Assembly: GCF_029589435.1 (NCBI RefSeq)
Contig: NZ_JARRAG010000001.1
Coordinates: 858,808 to 922,807 of the forward strand
DNA from: Paludisphaera mucosa
GTDB taxonomy: Bacteria > Planctomycetota > Planctomycetia > Isosphaerales > Isosphaeraceae
Direction of reading: 5' to 3'
DNA: 64,000 bases
Below the pieces are notes generated by a model. That model was not told the DNA's origin and ran no database searches. It saw nothing but the letters and a program-made list of their open reading frames with translations. The translations under genes and the position numbers were made by a program. The first letter of the stretch is position 1. Every line of letters begins with the position of its first letter. This document shows positions 10,254-18,260 of this stretch, piece after piece.

Positions 10254-11186
10254 TCAGGCGGCCGGGACCGCCCGCTCGGGGTGAAGCGCCGCCTCGAGCC
10301 GGCCGAGGGCCAGCACGATCCAGGTCGCCAGCACGAACGGCGCGGTCAGGGCGGGGAGCCCCAGCATCGGCACGAGGTCGGTCAGCAGCACCGAGAGCAG
10401 CATCCCCAGCAGCGGGGCGATCAGCGACCGCCGCCAGAGCGCGAGGGCGACGGCCGCCAGGGGCGCGTTGTAGCCGTACAGGCCCAGCGCGACCTTCTCG
10501 TACATCGACCGGTCGACGAGGCTCTCGGGGTCGAGCAACTGGCTGGCGGCGTCGGCGTGCCAACACCCCACCAGCATCCCCACGACCGACCCGGCCAGGA
10601 CCCAGGCGGCGTGCCGCCGGTCGTTGACCGCGATCCCCAGGAGGAACAACGCGGCGGTCCAGACGTCGGCCTGGAACATGACCTGGCTGACGCCGTGGAC
10701 CGCCCCGATCCAGGGCCCGTAGGGGATCGCCCCTCCCGCGTGGGCGACCCTCTCCACGCCCATCGCCGTCCCCAGGAAGAAGACGACCCACGTCGTGACG
10801 ACGAAGGGCGCGGTGTACGTAGGGAACGGGGCCCGGGAGCGGGCCAGCCGGGTCAGGAGCGTCGCCGCGAGGCAGCCGACGATCAGCAGCGAGAGGCTCG
10901 CAACCCCGGGCTTGAAGAAGAAGAGCGAGGCGATGCCGACCAGGGCCGCATTGAACCCGTAGATTCCCGCCGACGTCTCGCTCGCATCGAACTTCAGGAG
11001 CCGGGCGGCCGCGGTCCCCAGGAACGCGCCGACGACCGCCCCACCCGCCATCAGCGGCGAACTCCAGGCGATCCCCAGCGCGAACAGCGCGCCCGTCGCG
11101 GCGTTCTCCTGGAAGAAGACCTGGCCGATCCCCCGGAACGATTCGCGGACGAAGGCCATCGGATCGCGGTCGGGCTGCCAGCTCAT
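10254..11186 (-). CDS. urea transporter (UT family)
   Basis: A 310-residue polytopic inner-membrane protein of the UT/Yut urea-channel family. The internal duplication is visible: [12 protein letters not shown] (about 84-95) and [13 protein letters not shown] (second half). Each half also has a Thr/Pro signature ([10 protein letters not shown] and [13 protein letters not shown]) corresponding to the family LPxTxPF motif lining the selectivity filter. Ten or so hydrophobic helices can be traced. It starts at 11186 with AGGGA upstream and leads directly into ureA. About 200 bases of non-coding DNA upstream may carry the operon promoter. Confidence 0.93.
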   Translation of the reverse strand: MSWQPDRDPMAFVRESFRGIGQVFFQENAATGALFALGIAWSSPLMAGGAVVGAFLGTAAARLLKFDASETSAGIYGFNAALVGIASLFFFKPGVASLSLLIVGCLAATLLTRLARSRAPFPTYTAPFVVTTWVVFFLGTAMGVERVAHAGGAIPYGPWIGAVHGVSQVMFQADVWTAALFLLGIAVNDRRHAAWVLAGSVVGMLVGCWHADAASQLLDPESLVDRSMYEKVALGLYGYNAPLAAVALALWRRSLIAPLLGMLLSVLLTDLVPMLGLPALTAPFVLATWIVLALGRLEAALHPERAVPAA

Positions 11187-11400
11187 CGAAGTTCGTCCCT
11201 TGCCTGGAGGCGAAGCGTCCGGAAGCCCGTCCCACCGGACGATGGCCGGATTTGGGCGATCTCGTCCGAGTTCGGAACGAGGACGGGAAGGCGCGACGAT
11301 GTGAGGACGCGGCCGGACGACCGCCCCTCCGGGAGATCGGACTCGCGATCCTTCGCACGGGACGGGCCTAGGTCGGCGCCACCCCTCACCTTGCGTTCGC

Positions 11401-12105
11401 TCAGCCGACGATATCGACCTTGCCGGTGGCCAGGTCGTAGACGCCGCCGACGGCCTTCAGCCCGCCGGACTTGAACTGCTCGGGGAGGATCGGCCCCATG
11501 GTCTTCAGCTGGCCGACGCAGCGCCGGACGTTCGCCTTGATGACGTTGTCGAGCTTGTCGCCGGGCGTCCCACGGACGTCGGTCACCGCCGGCTTGATCA
11601 GCTCGACCAGCCCGTTGATCGAGCCGGGCAGCGAGTCCTGCTTGTCGATGTGCTGGATGGCCGCCTTGACCGCGCCGCACCGGGTGTGCCCCAGGACCAC
11701 GATCAGCCGCGCGCCCAGCTCGGCGACCGCGAACTCGATGCTCCCCGCGACGATCGGACCCGAGCCGCTGACGACGTTGCCGGCCACGCGGACGACGAAC
11801 AGGTCGCCTACGCCCTGGTCGAAGATCAGCTCCGGCGCGACCCGCGAGTCGGCGCACGCGACGATGATCGCCGAGGGCTCCTGGCCTTCCGCGAGCGCCG
11901 CGAAATCCGACGGCCTGCGGCGCGAGAGCAGCGACGTCTGGCCGTTGATGAACCGCGTGTTGCCCTCGAGGAGCTTGGCGAGCACGACGTCGGCGTCGCG
12001 CGGCGACGGGGCGGCCGCACCGGTCGAGGACAGGGCTCCGACGCCGGCCGTCGCGGCCGCGGCCCTGATGAAATCCCGACGTGACGCGGACGGCATGGAC
12101 TGCAT
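11401..12105 (-). CDS. Tat-type beta-class carbonic anhydrase
   Basis: A 234-residue beta-carbonic anhydrase interconverting CO2 and bicarbonate. Zinc-site residues are Cys84, Asp86 and Arg88 (CADSRV) and His140/Cys143 (GHTRCGAV). The N-terminus (SASRRDFIRAAAATAGVGAL) is a twin-arginine signal, so the enzyme probably acts in the periplasm. The ATG at 12105 has AAAGGA about ten bases upstream. It lies between the porin and the urea transporter in the same direction, suggesting a role in handling CO2 and pH around urea hydrolysis (inference). The later in-frame ATG at 12096 would also keep the signal. Confidence 0.94.
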   Translation of the reverse strand: MQSMPSASRRDFIRAAAATAGVGALSSTGAAAPSPRDADVVLAKLLEGNTRFINGQTSLLSRRRPSDFAALAEGQEPSAIIVACADSRVAPELIFDQGVGDLFVVRVAGNVVSGSGPIVAGSIEFAVAELGARLIVVLGHTRCGAVKAAIQHIDKQDSLPGSINGLVELIKPAVTDVRGTPGDKLDNVIKANVRRCVGQLKTMGPILPEQFKSGGLKAVGGVYDLATGKVDIVG

Positions 12106-12206
12106 GAACGATGTCCTTTCAATCGAATCGGCAGCCTCGCCGACCCGTGAACGATCAAGACAGCTTATTTCGACCTGTCGGCGCTCGAGAAATGCGGTGG
12201 ATGGAC

Positions 12207-12236
12207 ACCATAACGCGCGCCGGAATGTGCGGTAAA
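12207..12236 (-). promoter_or_regulatory. possible promoter for the carbonic anhydrase
   Basis: On the minus strand TTTACC (12231-12236) is followed after 18 bases by TATGGT (12207-12212), each matching four of six sigma70 consensus bases, about 100 bases ahead of the start codon. The -10 lies in a 13-base word that recurs upstream of the porin (14359-14371). The match is weak. Confidence 0.3.
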
Positions 12237-12293
12237 GGGCCAACCCTCGGTCCCAATCATTTCGTCGCCCGACTGCGGTCGCCGTCGGAGATC

Positions 12294-13970
12294 TCAGAAG
12301 TAGAGCTGGAATCGCATCCAGAACATATCGGCCGTCTTCTGCATCCCCCCCGGCCGGTAGACGACCGGGTCGTCGAAGTCGCCGTGCAGCCAGAACGTGT
12401 AGATCTTGATGTACTCGTTCCAGTACCAGTTCAAGCCGACCTCGGTCGTCCGGGCCTGGTTCGACCAGAGATTCGGATCGGCGAATCCTCCGGTGAAGAT
12501 CCGCTCGCCGAGGCTCAGGTCGCTGACGCGTGCCACGACCTCCCAGGCTCCCGGGCCGCGGACGCCCCCCTTCTTCGTGGGGATCAGGGGTCGCCGCGGG
12601 TAGAGCCTCGATCGCTGCTCGACGTGCTCGCCGGTCAGGAAATACCCGCCGGTGACGTAGAAGCCGGAGAACGCCACCGGGGTCGGCGACGGCCTCGAGG
12701 CGGTCGCATAGCTCCCATACCCGTATTGCCACTCGCCGATCAGCGACAGGCCCCTGTTGTAGTAGGCCGAATGGACGGAGCCCAGCAGTCGGTCGCCGCG
12801 CTCGATGACGTCCCGGTTGAGGATCAGGAAAGGGGTCGTGCCGGCCCCCGGACTGTCCGCGTTGGGGGAGCCGCCGCCGATGCGGAACGACACGGGCACG
12901 GGCGACTGGTCCTGGCGCCCGAAGGCGACCGAGCTGCCGATGTTGAGGAATCGGGCGAACCGGAACCTCTCGGACCGCTGGAACGGCCTGCCGTTGAGGT
13001 AGGCGACGAAATCCACCCCGTTGTTGAGGCTCTCGAACGAGTTGCGAGAGCCGTTGAAGATCCCGGCCGCGTAGTCGAGACGCTTGTCGAAGAGGTAGCC
13101 CCAGCCCATGGCCCCGAACTGGCGGTTCAGGCTGAGGTTGGTCGTGAACAACGACCGCTCGGGGGTCGGCAGCCAGTAATTCGAGATCGCATATTGATCG
13201 TATGGGAGGGGCGTGAAGAAGCGACCGAACCGGAACTCGAAGCGGTCGTCGAAGTGCAGGTTGATGAACGCGTTCAGCACGTTGATCGAGCCGCCGGAGC
13301 TACGGTTGATCGAAAGCTCGTACTCGACCGGCTTGGTGATGTTGCCCGTGAAGAAGATTCGCTGGCGAGGAAGGAAGAACCCGCTGTTGGCCGGAACCTG
13401 ATCGCCCTGCGACCAGATCCGCCCCTCGATCTGCGACTCGTAGTGGATCTGAAGGCCGAACTCCTCGTCCTTGGTCTGGAACTGGAAGCCCGGACCGAAG
13501 GTGCCCTTCAACCGCAGCCGATCGCCCCTCTTGAGCTTCGAAGGCGCGTATCCGGGGGCGGGCGAGAAGGGGGCGAACTGACCCTCGGTGTAATCCGGGA
13601 CGGGGTCGTAGGTATCGACGTTCCGAACGTCCTGCTCCGGGAGGGGGCCTTCCTCGGGACCGGCGGGCATCCGAGCCGGCTCCTCCTCATCCTCGGGCGG
13701 TCGTTCCTTCAGACTCTCGAACCGCTTGAGGAGCTGATTCATCTGCTCCTCGTGCTCGGTCTTCGTGCTCTCCAGCTCGCGCGCGAGCTTCTGATTCATC
13801 TCCTCCATGGCGCGGAGCCGCTTCGCGAGCTGCTCGACGGTCACGGCCGCCGGCGGAACAGGCGCGACGGGACGCGGCGCGTCCTGCGCCCGCAGCATGG
13901 GCCCGACCGCGGCCATCAGGAGGAACCCGCCGATACTCGACGTCCATGTCAAAGTCCGACGCACGAGCAT
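12294..13970 (-). CDS. phosphate-selective porin O/P family outer-membrane protein
   Basis: A 558-residue porin. It has a signal peptide (about residues 1-28, ending LRAQ) and a heptad-rich coiled coil (about 45-90, LAKRLRAMEEMNQKLAREL onward) that could trimerise or contact peptidoglycan. An acidic Pro-rich linker follows, then a barrel of the OprO/OprP type: FGPGFQFQT, PRQRIFFTGNITKPVEYEL, FEFRFGRFFTPLPYDQY, and the C-terminal strand ending FWMRFQLYF with terminal Phe. GGAG lies just before the ATG. It stands upstream of the carbonic anhydrase and urea genes in the same direction, so urea or amide passage is possible. Substrate cannot be read from sequence. Confidence 0.85.
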   Translation of the reverse strand: MLVRRTLTWTSSIGGFLLMAAVGPMLRAQDAPRPVAPVPPAAVTVEQLAKRLRAMEEMNQKLARELESTKTEHEEQMNQLLKRFESLKERPPEDEEEPARMPAGPEEGPLPEQDVRNVDTYDPVPDYTEGQFAPFSPAPGYAPSKLKRGDRLRLKGTFGPGFQFQTKDEEFGLQIHYESQIEGRIWSQGDQVPANSGFFLPRQRIFFTGNITKPVEYELSINRSSGGSINVLNAFINLHFDDRFEFRFGRFFTPLPYDQYAISNYWLPTPERSLFTTNLSLNRQFGAMGWGYLFDKRLDYAAGIFNGSRNSFESLNNGVDFVAYLNGRPFQRSERFRFARFLNIGSSVAFGRQDQSPVPVSFRIGGGSPNADSPGAGTTPFLILNRDVIERGDRLLGSVHSAYYNRGLSLIGEWQYGYGSYATASRPSPTPVAFSGFYVTGGYFLTGEHVEQRSRLYPRRPLIPTKKGGVRGPGAWEVVARVSDLSLGERIFTGGFADPNLWSNQARTTEVGLNWYWNEYIKIYTFWLHGDFDDPVVYRPGGMQKTADMFWMRFQLYF

Positions 13971-14285
13971 TCAGCTCCGATCGGGATCGAACATCCCCAT
14001 GGAGACCGGCCGTCCTTTGCCGACCTCGCCAGCGAAATGGAGGCGGCTGAAGCCAGATCGCCCCACCATCGCTTCGGAACATCCACGGACTGACTTGAGG
14101 AATTCTCGCCGAGCGATGTGGATTCGAGAGAATAAGGGCATCGCGTCCCGCCCCGCGCTCCGCGGCCAGGCGCGTAATCAGGCCCCCATCTTTTATGGCC
14201 CGATCGGCCGTCTTCCCGACGAGTCGTTCCAGGACCGCACGCACGCAGCTCCCTTTCGGAAGTCGGGTCCGATCGGGAGTCGTGA
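13971..14285. other. intergenic region upstream of the porin
   Basis: No gene supported. It should contain the minus-strand porin promoter. The GC is lower than in flanking genes, but I could not identify a clear promoter pair. Confidence 0.35.
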
Positions 14286-15739
14286 CCATGGACCTGGCTG
14301 ACACCGGCATCAAGCAGCCTCATCCTCTGTGGATGCCGCCCCAAGACCGCCCTTCGTGACCATAACGCGCGGACGACTACGAGGACTCACTCAGACTTCG
14401 TCTCGACCGCCCAGCTGGCCGCGACCCCCTCCGCCGCGACTTACGGCGAGCTCACGACCTTCACGCTCGCGGTCGCCTCCCGGTCCGGCCTGACGCCCGG
14501 CGGCCTGGTCGGATTCTACGACGGCGGCGTGCTGGTGGGCACGGCCCAACTGGACGCCGGAGGCGCGGCCGTCTTCACCATGGGGACCCTCACGGTCGGT
14601 TCGCACGCGATCACGGCGATCTACGCCGGCGACGCCTACTTCCTGGCCCTGGCCTCCGCGCCGATCGCGATCGATTTGGCCAGGAACGACACGTCCGGCG
14701 GGGCGATCGTCTCTTCCGACCCGCAGGTCTACTACGGCGAGACCGTGACCCTCACCGCGACATTCTCGGCCGTCTCGGCGGGCTCGGCGATGACCGGGAC
14801 CGTCGCCTTCTACGACGGCGACGTATACCTCGGCTCCGCACCGCTGGCCGGGCCGGGATCCTCGGGCCTGGCGGCCTCGGCCCCGCCGACGATCCGCGGC
14901 CAGGCGGTCCTGCCGGGCGCCCGGCTCGCCGTGGGCGGGCACGTCGTCCGGGCCGTGTACGGCGGCGACGCCAACTACGCTCCCGTGACGTCCCTCGTGC
15001 CGGTCTCGGTGCTGGTCGACCCGGCGGGGACGAGCACGTCCCTCGGGGCGGCGACGTCGTCCGACGGGTCGACCGTCCTCACCGCCGCGGTCGTCGCCAC
15101 CACGCCGGGCGACGCGCCCCTCGACGGCGCTGTGTCGTTCTACAACGGAGCGACCCTCCTCGGGACCGCGCCCGTCGTGAACGGCTCGGCCAGCCTGAAC
15201 GTCGGGGCCCTGCCGCTCGGCGACAGCACGCTGCGGGCCGTCTACACGTCGGCCGACGGGACGTCCTCGGGGCAGCGCGGGCTCGATCGTCCCCGCCTCG
15301 TCGGGGCCGCGCGTGGTCGGGCCTGAGCCGGTACGGGGTCCACTACTCGGCCACGACGATCGTGCTCTCGTTCGACGGGGCCCTCGACGCCGCCTCGGCC
15401 CAGAATCCCGCCAAATACCGTGTCGCCGACGGCGGCGGACGCGTCGTCCCGATCGCCCGGGCCGTGTACGACCCGACGACGTACGCCGTCACGCTGACGC
15501 CCTCGCAGCGGCTGGACCTGCACCGGACGTACACGCTCGCGGTCGACGGCAGGCTGCCGCAGGGCGTGGCCGGGGCGTCGGGGATCGCCCTGGACGGCTC
15601 GGGCCGCGGGGAGCCGGGGACCGACTTCGTCGCCAGCATCACGTGGCGGGCGCTCGCGGCGCCGGGCGACTCGCCGGCGATGGTCTTCATCGACGGGACG
15701 CCCCACGCGACCACGGCGACGTTTAACAACCAACCTTGA
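14286..15739 (+). pseudogene. Ig-like repeat surface protein, 5'-truncated and frameshifted
   Basis: Three repeats of about 90 residues of the bacterial Ig-like type (Big_3/Big_5-like). Each has YGE-(L/T)-x-T-(F/L) opening strands, (G)-x-V-(G/A/S)-FY-(D/N)-G and a (I/V)YAGDAYF or VYGGDANYAP closing motif. They are open from 14286 but have no credible start codon or signal peptide. After about 15255 the reading frame must shift twice: dropping one G from a GGGG run restores GSAGSIVPASSGPRVVG, and dropping one C from GGGCCTG then joins LSRYGVHYSATTIVLSFDG. The final frame ends at 15739. The protein would have been a secreted adhesin-like or calcium-binding repeat protein. Sequencing error at the two runs cannot be excluded, but the missing 5' end argues for decay. 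Confidence 0.6.
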
Positions 15740-15751
15740 AGGGCGCCCTCG

Positions 15752-16297
15752 ATGTTCAAAGTCCGCTGCGAGACCTGCGGCTCCGTGCTCAAGATCCACG
15801 ACGACAGTGGCAGGGGGGGCAACGCCCGCTGTCCGAAGTGCGACGCGCTCGTCCTGCTCATCCCGATCGTCCCCGCGGCCGCAGCGGCTCGGCCGAATTA
15901 CGATCACGGCGGCGACTTCGTCCTGGATCAGGACGAGCCGGCTCGGCCTGGCGTCACCCCGGCCGTCGACGCCCCCCCGGGCCCCCGGACGGCCCCGCCT
16001 CCCGTCGCCCCCCGCCGGCACGCCGCCGTTGCGTCGCCGGCGGCCGCGAAGGAACGGCCCCGCCCCCGGCCGCGGGGAGGCCTCGGCGACCTTGCGGACG
16101 CCTTCGGGTCCCTGTCGTCGTGCATCCGCTGGGCCGCGTTCTTCCTCTTCTTGCTCGGCTGGGTCGCCTTCTCCAAGGAAATTCACGCCTTCGGCTGGCT
16201 CTCCTGGCTGCTCATGGTCGCGCTCATCTGCGCCGACCTGGCCGTCTGTTCGATCGCCGGCAGCCTCCGCAGCCTGGCCGAGCCCCGTCCCCTCTGA
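15752..16297 (+). CDS. zinc-ribbon membrane protein, hypothetical
   Basis: A 181-residue protein. Residues 1-35 hold an MJ0042-like zinc ribbon (CETCGSVLKIHDD then CPKCDALV). A Pro/Ala/Arg-rich disordered linker follows to about residue 115, then two membrane helices (WAAFFLFLLGWVAF and WLSWLLMVALICADLAVCSI). GAAGGG precedes the ATG. The layout, a cytoplasmic ribbon tethered to two C-terminal helices, is common among planctomycete hypotheticals. It starts 12 bases after the Ig-repeat remnant and is followed 27 bases later by another Cys-rich gene, which may be co-transcribed. Confidence 0.7.
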   Translation: MFKVRCETCGSVLKIHDDSGRGGNARCPKCDALVLLIPIVPAAAAARPNYDHGGDFVLDQDEPARPGVTPAVDAPPGPRTAPPPVAPRRHAAVASPAAAKERPRPRPRGGLGDLADAFGSLSSCIRWAAFFLFLLGWVAFSKEIHAFGWLSWLLMVALICADLAVCSIAGSLRSLAEPRPL

Positions 16298-16324
16298 CCC
16301 CGTACCTCAAGGAGGACTCCCGGC

Positions 16325-17092
16325 ATGAAGGCCCGCAAGCTCACCGCCGTCCAGGTCGCCGAAGTGGACGACGCGTTCGACGGCTGGTCGTCGAACGTCT
16401 ACCACGTCGCCGGGGGATGTTCGGCTTCGACCCGGGGATGTCTCTTCGACCGGCTGCGGGTGATCGGCCGCGAAAAGTGCCGGGTCTGCGACGTCTGGCA
16501 GACGATCTCAGTCGCGATCCTGAGAGGCGGGCCCAAGCTCTCGTGCGACGCCTGCCTCGACGTCGAAGCGGAGATCGCCCCGGCTGACGCCATGCCCTCC
16601 ACGAACTTGGTAGGAAGATTCGATCAGCCTGGCCCGCCCTTACTTTTATGGGACGGCCTGGCGGCCGCGAGCCGCTTGGGCGATGTTGCTGGCGAAGAAA
16701 ACGCAGCCAATGTAGCGTGCTCGTGCCTGATGCATATGCAGACCTTGACGCGGGGCGACCCGAGGTGGCCGACGCACCTCGCGCTGGGAGGGCCGTGGCC
16801 CGGCCGTCCAGGTCGGGCTCGACGAACGTGCGGTGCGCGACGCCGGCGGCGTCGAGGAGTCCGGAGGCCCGCAGGAGCGAAGGCTCGTCGGGGGTCTCCA
16901 GGAGGACGAGGTGGGGGGCGACGCCGTCGGGCGGGATCAGCCCGTGACGGGCGGCCTCGACGGCCGCGTGGACGGCCTGCACGGCCCGATGGGCGGGGGG
17001 CAGGTCGGCGCGGACCAGGACGTAGACGTGGCGGACGGGTTCAGCCGGTCGGGTGGGGGGGGATTCACAACATCGCGGGGGCCTCCGGTTGA
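16325..17092 (+). CDS. Cys-rich hypothetical protein with suspect C-terminus
   Basis: A very strong ribosome-binding site (AAGGAGG, nine bases before the ATG) supports the start. The first 85-95 residues look genuine, with HVAGGCSASTRGCLFDRLRV, REKCRVCDVWQTI and LSCDACLDVEAEIAPAD, giving CxxC pairs that could bind zinc. Beyond about 16600 the translation becomes an Arg/Gly-rich shadow lying antisense to the peptidyl-tRNA-hydrolase-like remnant. The natural gene probably ended near there and has lost its own stop through a rearrangement. Function unknown; annotate the N-terminal part with more trust than the rest. Confidence 0.5.
   Translation: MKARKLTAVQVAEVDDAFDGWSSNVYHVAGGCSASTRGCLFDRLRVIGREKCRVCDVWQTISVAILRGGPKLSCDACLDVEAEIAPADAMPSTNLVGRFDQPGPPLLLWDGLAAASRLGDVAGEENAANVACSCLMHMQTLTRGDPRWPTHLALGGPWPGRPGRARRTCGARRRRRRGVRRPAGAKARRGSPGGRGGGRRRRAGSARDGRPRRPRGRPARPDGRGAGRRGPGRRRGGRVQPVGWGGIHNIAGASG
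16789..17068 (-). pseudogene. peptidyl-tRNA hydrolase 2-like gene remnant
   Basis: The minus strand encodes VRHVYVLVRADLPPAHRAVQ and then a segment with HLVLLETPDEPSLLRASGLL and VEPDLDGRATAL. This is the core pattern of the PTH2-type fold (hydrophobic strand, Q-AVHAAVEAAR helix, LV-L-(V/E)-(R/T)-(D)-E, then FxEPDL-D-G-x-(A)-TA). A GTG at 17068 with GGAGG upstream would start it, but an eight-C run puts the frame out by one base; nine or six Cs would restore it. After GRATAL the expected C-terminus is absent. With both ends damaged I call it a relic. Confidence 0.45.
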
Positions 17093-17118
17093 TTCCTGTG
17101 TTTCACGGGACGGGGACT

Positions 17119-17190
17119 GCGGCGTGCGGGAGTCGAACCCACCTGTGCACGGATTGAAGGCCGGCCGCCTGGCCGCTCGGCCAACGCCGC
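17119..17190 (-). tRNA. atypical class II tRNA-like sequence
   Basis: On the minus strand a 7-bp acceptor stem (17184-17190 with 17119-17125) encloses a three-base-pair Ser/Leu/Sec-type D stem (GCC...GGC) and a good T arm (GTGGG-TTCGACT-CCCGC). The anticodon arm is poor. The best alignment gives loop CTTCAAT, i.e. anticodon UCA as in tRNA-Sec, but with only about three stem pairs and almost no variable arm. It is 72 bases, too short for a functional Ser or Sec tRNA. A pseudo-tRNA or a scarred integration site is more likely than a working gene. Confidence 0.4.
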
Positions 17191-17261
17191 CCGATCCGAA
17201 CCTGGAGCGTATCCGGGCGGGGCGGGCGGGGGGAAGAGGGAACCGCTACGAAGGGGTAGCC

Positions 17262-18122
17262 ATGTACTGGATGCTCGCCGCCGCGTTGCTCGGATTCGCG
17301 GAACGCGAGGACGTGACCGTCAAGCTGGTCCTCGACGGCAACACGATCATCGTCGACGCCGCCGTGGAGAAGGGCCTGCTCGTCGACCTGGTCGGCCTGG
17401 GGATGCCCGACACGATCGACGCCAGGAAGCCCCGCTTCCTGGTGGGGGCCGAGGACAAGATCCACCTGGCCAAACACCTGCCCCCCGGGACGGCCGCGAA
17501 GATGGAGCGGGTGGGCGAGACCTCGACGGGCCGGCCCCTGGTCGTGCTCTACCGGGCCGACGGCCTCTGCTGGAACGAGTGGGCCGTGTCGGCCGGGGTG
17601 GGCTTCTTCACCACGACCGACCTGGTCGACTACACGGCCCAGGAGCGGAAGGCCCGGGCCGCGCGGCACGGCGTGTGGGCCCTGGGCCCGGTGGTGCCCG
17701 TCGCCGCGGCCCCGGACCGGCCCGCCGCCCCAGCCCCGGCCGCGGCCGCGGCCGAGGGGGACGATCCCCCGAGCTACGCGTCGTCGTCCCCGGGGGCGAC
17801 GACGCCCCGGATGTACACCAAGGACTTCGTGCCCCCCGCCCGGGTCCGGAAGCGGCGGTACGCCCCCCAGCCCTACATCGGCGTCTTCGCGGGCTCGGAG
17901 GCGTTCTTCGCCAACCCCAACGCCTACGGCTTCGCCCCGCCCTCGGCCTTCGGCTTCGGCGGGCCGCGGCCGGTCAACATCGGCGGGGGCTTCGGCGGCT
18001 ACGGCGTGAACCCCAACCAGCACCAGACAAGCTCCTACACCCGCCGCGACGGCACCCGCGTCAGCGGCTACAGGGCGACCAACCCCAACGGCACGACGGC
18101 CGACAACCTGGGCGGCCGCTGA
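17262..18122 (+). CDS. thermonuclease-fold protein without catalytic residues
   Basis: A 286-residue protein. The ATG at 17262 (GAAGGGG upstream) gives a short hydrophobic N-terminus (YWMLAAALLGFA), possibly a signal. Residues about 15-140 follow the staphylococcal-nuclease layout: VTVKLVLDGNTIIV opening strands, LVDLVGLGMPD where active enzymes have LIGIDAPE, and the closing helix YTAQERKARAARHGVWAL. The catalytic Arg/Glu/Asp positions are not conserved, so binding rather than cleavage is likely. The tail is low complexity (Pro/Ala, then Gly/Phe/Asn-rich) ending in RRDGTRVSGYRATNPNGTT, a motif common at planctomycete C-termini. Confidence 0.6.
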   Translation: MYWMLAAALLGFAEREDVTVKLVLDGNTIIVDAAVEKGLLVDLVGLGMPDTIDARKPRFLVGAEDKIHLAKHLPPGTAAKMERVGETSTGRPLVVLYRADGLCWNEWAVSAGVGFFTTTDLVDYTAQERKARAARHGVWALGPVVPVAAAPDRPAAPAPAAAAAEGDDPPSYASSSPGATTPRMYTKDFVPPARVRKRRYAPQPYIGVFAGSEAFFANPNAYGFAPPSAFGFGGPRPVNIGGGFGGYGVNPNQHQTSSYTRRDGTRVSGYRATNPNGTTADNLGGR

Positions 18123-18150
18123 CGCCGGCCGTCGACCCGGATCCCCGCCT

Positions 18151-18200
18151 ACGCCCGGCCCCTCGGTCGGGCGTTTGCATGCGCGGCGCTTGCAAACGCC
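18151..18200 (+). promoter_or_regulatory. two mutually exclusive hairpins before the small-gene array
   Basis: Stem A pairs ACGCCCG (18151-18157) with CGGGCGT (18168-18174). Stem B pairs GGCGTTTGCA (18170-18179) with TGCAAACGCC (18191-18200). They share bases 18170-18174, so only one can form at a time. They lie 60 bases before the first array gene and have no T-tract. An attenuator or RNA switch is possible; a simple terminator for the gene upstream is the plainer alternative. Confidence 0.4.
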
Positions 18201-18260
18201 GCCCGTCCCGGCGACCTTCGACGTCCGGGACGCAACCGCGAGAAGAAACGGGGGACGACC

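Noticed and set aside
12111-14093. A 660-codon plus-strand open frame
   Set aside because: It is antisense to the OprP-like porin, with no start signal or fold features.
14391-14942. 183-codon minus-strand ORF
   Set aside because: It is antisense to clear Ig-like repeats.
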